Assembly: GCA_963932145.1 (NCBI GenBank)
Contig: OZ010596.1
Coordinates: 79,909,072 to 79,973,071, forward strand
DNA length: 64,000 nt
Direction of reading: 5' to 3'
DNA from: Acanthosepion lycidas
Lineage: Eukaryota > Mollusca > Cephalopoda > Sepiida > Sepiidae
Below are positions 45,200-51,100 of this stretch, piece by piece (the stretch's first letter is position 1; each line of letters starts with the position of its first letter). The notes under the pieces are model-generated. The model was given only the letters and a program-made list of their open reading frames with translations, did not search any database and had not been told where the DNA came from. The position numbers and the translations under genes were made by a program.

Positions 45200-48100
45200 T
45201 AAAATGAAAGAACACTGGGAAAATGTAGACAAGTTGGTAAAATACAAGGGGGTTTAGAGAGAAAAACAACCAAATTAAATTTATTTAAATATTAATAAAA
45301 AATGTAACCATCTTTTTCAATGGCCGCATCCCAATTGGAACATAAATTTTTCTACATATCTTTGTTTTTGAATGTTCTGCTACTTACAGAATGTTCTAGT
45401 GATTGAAACAAATGAAAATCTGTAGGTGCTAAATTTGGTGAGCATGAAGAATGTCAAAGAGCCTCCCATCCTAATTTCTTCGGTTGGTTTTGCAGAGTGA
45501 GCCTTTGCAACTGCCAGGCTGAAGAATAATGCCTTTTCTGTTTACTGAAGGATACTTTCGACATAATGCAGAACTCCCTTCCAGCTCCTTGTTTTCCAGT
45601 CAACTTTGACCCCCCACCAAATTTTTTTTAAAATTCAATGTCAATCATTATCTTCTGTTTTCTTAATTTCTGTTCTTTTCTCTTTCTGTAAACACACAAT
45701 GCAATCCCGAGCTTCTCCACCTGATCAGCCAAGGATTAAGGTATACTGCATTTTGATTTTTGATCTTGTTGGTGTGCACTGAAAGATGGGGAAAGTGCAT
45801 GCACACAAGGTAACACAATAAAAGATGAACACCATTCTGAGAAATAAGGACACAAACTTGGTTTCCCCATTGAGGTTTTATGGCATATCAACCTCAATGG
45901 GTTATTTAATGCTGACAATATTTATTTCTGGTAATATTTTTTTCTTCAAAAATCTATTGCTGGTAATATTTTTTCAAAAATGTATAGCTGGTTTGGTTTG
46001 ATTTGATTACGGCATATCAACCTCAGTGGGTTATTTAATGCCGATGAGATTTTTATTACTGGTATTTTTTTTTTTTTTTTTTTTTTAAATTTATTGCTGT
46101 TAATAATGTTAATATATTTCTGGTAATAATTTTTCTTCAAAAATTTATTGCTGGTAATAAGTATTTCTGGTATTAAAACCTATTTTTATGCTTTCATAGT
46201 GTTTAGACCTCAGTTTGGGGGTCAACCACCTACCCATAGCTAGGACCCCAATGTGTGCCACCACCCCAGAGTACCTGGGAACACCAGTTTATAGGTGGTT
46301 CCATGCTGTTGGATGTAGTTTATCGTCTTATGCAGGAGACAGATGTAGTTTATTGTCATACCCAGGACATCACATTATATAGAGATGTTTTATTTAGGGC
46401 TTTGCCTGATTGTTTCAGGTGGGTAGGTGATACTTTCTGCTATTTTCAGCTCTTTTCCCTATCCATCTACTTATCGCAATGTGGTAGCTGGCAATACAAA
46501 CAAACTGCAAGGAATTATAGAAAGGACAAACCCATCACCAGTCAAGGGCAGACCATAACTCTCCCTGGTCCCAAACATGACCTTTTGACCAACACCTGGA
46601 TATATCCTATTTCCGGTTTTGTTATCACATGATCCCCATCCCATCCTTTACTTCTTGTTCTAAGAGGCAACGAGTGGCATGTGTGATATGTAAGCAGAAT
46701 AGTGGACGCCTACGCAAATGTAGCAACAGTCCCTGGCTAAATGAAATGCTGGACGAACAAGGAGAAAAAAAATGGCCGACCTTAGAATCTGAAATGAGCA
46801 TGGACGCGTTTCGCATGCAGATTGCTGGAAGTTAACAATAAAAGTAAAGCGTCCTGGGGGGGTATTTATGAGTCACGGACGTGTAACGTATGCAAATTTC
46901 AGCCAGTTAGAACTGATATCAAACAAGCAATCTCGCAGGTAGGTGGGGCGGTCTTTTTCTTTTGTTCTTGAGTTGGTCGTACGGTTCGGGTGTGTGTATT
47001 GTCGGAGACTAAGAAAGACTATAGGAATCTATCTTCCTCCTTATACCTGGGACAGCAGTGTCAAACTTAAAACCAACTCTTTTCCTTCAGGATGTCACTT
47101 AGAAGATGCAACTTCAAAAGGAATTATCTGATAGTCCATCAAACAGAAACACTATAAATTGAGATAAAACAACCTCTCCGCTTTCTATGTGGTGGCCATA
47201 GTATAATATTCCCTGAATGTTTTTGTTTTCTCATATTCTCTCACACTCAGTTACCCCCCCCCCACATTTTAGTGGCTTTATTGTCTTGCTCAGGGTGAAG
47301 TGATTCTGGGGAAAGAGGCATTTTGTTCAAAAGCCTCTTTCCTCAGAATCAGGACATTCCACTTTTCCTTGATTAACTCAGTATGAACAAGTTTAAGTTA
47401 CCTGATGAAAATTATACAAGTCATTATTCTTCTCATTAAAGGTGAGTTCTTGCAATTCTCCTTGGAGTCTGTCAAGATAATGATCTTCTCGAATCAGCTC
47501 TGGTAACACACAGTGGACAAATGGAGAGGAATGAAGGAACTGTGAAGTGAGATCACCTGAAGTTAAAGACAAAGACAAAATTAAAAAAAAAACAAAAAAA
47601 AAAAAACAGTTTTGATGCAATAGTAAGAACTTCATATGCCATTTTATTTGCCTGACTATCATTGCATAACTGTTACCGTCACAGAAAGTGGAATCTTTGG
47701 GAAAAAGGGATGAATTCATATTCCTTCAGCTAGGACAGGCTAGTCTCTCATCTTGGGTAGCAGTCAGTCTAAAAGAAGGATAACTACTTAATTCATGTGC
47801 TTGCAAATAATAGGGTAGACTATTAAGTAAGGCAAACAGTCAGAAAAGGTTTGGGCTCTGTCAACCTAGGTTTTGTTTATTTTGTTTTATGTCATATCAA
47901 CCTCAAAAAACATTTTTTTTCACAGAGTTTTGACCCCAGGTTGGGGGAGTTAGCTGATAGCTGGGATCCTAACAGGTGCTACCACCCCAAGAACAACAGC
48001 AATTAAAATGTAGTTCAACGCTCCTCAAAACCTCCCGATCAGAGGCCTTGCTGCTAGATGTAGCTTAGTGTCATACCCAGGACTTCTGTCAACCTATCAT

Positions 48101-51100
48101 GACATTACTGTTACAGACAGTGCTTGTGGTGCCTCTACGAACCTAATGGATTACTCGATTCATAATTATAGAATCCAATGAAATGATATTTAAGTATTTT
48201 GTCATAAAATAGTTTGAAGAAAAATAGATAACTTTTAAAAATGTTTCTTGATTCTTTTCAGCTGAATTGTTTTGATTTGGGTGATTGCAAATTCAAACTT
48301 TACACTTGTACTGGAAGTTGTAATTTAATTGAGTTAAGCTAAGAACAACTCTTTATGATCTGTCATTTTTTTTTTTTTTTATGTCACAGTGAAAACATGT
48401 TCATAAACAAATTGGATCACCAAACAGGATGTGATTTAACATTTATTTAGACTTACTTTCAAAACATTCCCACAACAGATAGAAAATGAATCCAGTATAT
48501 ACACAAAAGCAGAAAGTCAGTTCAACAAAAAAAGTAACTCCCAAAAATAATTGTTTTCATTTTGATATATGTAGATCTTATAGTCATTAGAAAATCCTGT
48601 ACATTTAAGTGAAAATTTCCGACTGCTCTCAAGATATCACAAGCTGAAATTTTGCTGAATTGTCATTTCTGTTGATGGACATTTTAGAACTTGACAATCC
48701 TTATATCTTATGATTCACTGGCCAGAAATTAATGAAATTCGATACTCTTACAGATTTTTAGTCAAGGTATCCAAATATCCCTTTAGAGTAACCAGAAAGT
48801 AGATATTAGCAGTTTTAGGTGGATGACCACATTGAAAAATTGTGAAATATCAATTCTACTTTTAGTGGTATTTTCCAATTTTTCCATGTGGCGTTCACCA
48901 AAAATCTTCTGTTAACTCCCTGTACAATTCTAAAGGGATATTTGGATTCCTTGACTAAAAATCTATAAGGGTGTCAAATTTCGTTAATTTCTGGCCAGTG
49001 GATCAGAAGATATAAGGGTTTTTGTGAGATCGCTGAGTTTGAAAACATCCGTTGACAGAAAATGCCGATTCAGCAAAATTTCAACTGCAATTCTTGAGAA
49101 TTGTTAGGAATTTGCACTTAAAATTTTTAGGATTTTCTAATGACTATAAAATCTACAACATACATGCAGATGGCACGAGAAACAGAAACTATACCACAGA
49201 ATATTTAAATACAGAAAGGACACTGCAGGAATGCCCAAAGAAGCTAGTAAAGGAAAGTGAAAAGAAAGAACAAAATATCAATTGTAAGAAGACAGAATGT
49301 ATGATTGTCAGCAAAAAGAACCTCGCAACATGTGAATGGAGATGCCAAAAATCAAGGAAAAAGAAAAAAATTTAAATATTTAAGAATTGTTTTAACAGAG
49401 AATGGAAAAGTATTACCGAAATCTAAAGGTACATTGAGATAGCGAAAGATGCCTACCAAAAGCTAAGCAAAGTATTAAGAAACAGGAAAATTATTAGAAA
49501 CAAAGAAAAGAGTACTGAACAGTTATGTAATATGGGTCCTCCTATATGTCAGTGAATGCTGGACAATCTTCTCACAGATGAAGAGGAGACTTGAAGCAAC
49601 AGAAATTTGATTCTACAGCAGGATGCTGAGAATCCCATAGACAGAAAATATGAGCAACGAGGAAGTTTTAGGGAATATGGAAACAAAATGGACACTTAGA
49701 ATCAGAAAGAGACAACTGAAATTTTTAGAGCATATAAGAAGTAAGAGGGTTTGGAGAATCTGACAATCCCAGGACATATTGAAGGGGAGAGAGAGAGAGA
49801 GAGAGATGTATAACCTACAGAACAAGCTTGTGTAAATGGTTGACAGAACAGGGATTATAAGAGATAGCAAAAAGGCAAACTTTACAGAGACTAGGAAATT
49901 GTGGAGAGCCATGATCGTTTATATCCAGAAGGGACATGGTACATAAAAGAAGAAGAATGAGCTTGTTGTGTATGGTTCACAGGACAGGAATTAAGAACGA
50001 TAACAAAAAGACCAAATTTACTAAGAGCTACAAAGACTAGGAAATTGTGGAGAGCCATGATCTTTGATATCCTGAATGGACATGGTATATAGAAGAAGAA
50101 CGAGCTTGTGTAAATGGTTGACAGGACAGGAATTAAGAACGATAACAAAAAGACCAAATTTACTAAGAGCTACAAAGACTAGGAAATTGTGGAGAGCCAT
50201 GATCTTTGATATCCTGAATGGACATGGTATATAGAAGAAGAACGAGCTTGTGTAAATGGTTGACAGGACAGGAATTAAGAACGATAACAAAAAGACCAAA
50301 TTTACTAAGAGCTACAAAGACTAGGAAATTGTGGAGAGCCATGATCGTTGATATCCTGAATGGACATGGTATATAGAAGAAGAACGAGCTTGGGTAAATG
50401 GTTGACAGGACAGGAATTAAGAACGATAACAAAAAGACCAAATTTACTAAGAGCTACAAAGACTACGAAATTGTGGAGAGCCATGATCGTTGATATCCTG
50501 AATGGACATGGTATATAGAAGAAGAACGAGCTTGGGTAAATGGTTGACAGGACAGGAATTAAGAACGATAACAAAAAGACCAAATTTACTAAGAGCTACA
50601 AAGACTAGGAAATTGTGGAGAGCCATGATCTTTGATATCCTGAATGGACATGGTATATAGAAGAAACACGAGCTTGTGTAAATGGTTGACAGGACAGGAA
50701 TTAAGAACGATAACAAAAAGACCAAATTTACTAAGAGCTACAAAGACTAGGAAATTGTGGAGAGCCATGATCGTTGATATCCTGAAGGGACATGGTATAT
50801 AGAAGAAGAACGAGCTTGTGTAAATGGTTGACAGGACAGGAATTAAGAACGATAACAAAAAGAACAAATTTACTAAGAGCTACAAAGACTAGGAAATTGT
50901 GGAGAGCCATGATCGTTGATATCCTGAAGGGACATGGTATATAGCAGATCAGAAGAACGAGCTTGTGTAAATGGCTGACAGGACAGGAATTAAGAACGAT
51001 AACAAAAAGACCAAATTTACTAAGAGCTACAAAGACTAGGAAATTGTGGAGAGCCATGATCGTTGATATCCTGAAGGGACATGGTATATAGAAGAAGAAC

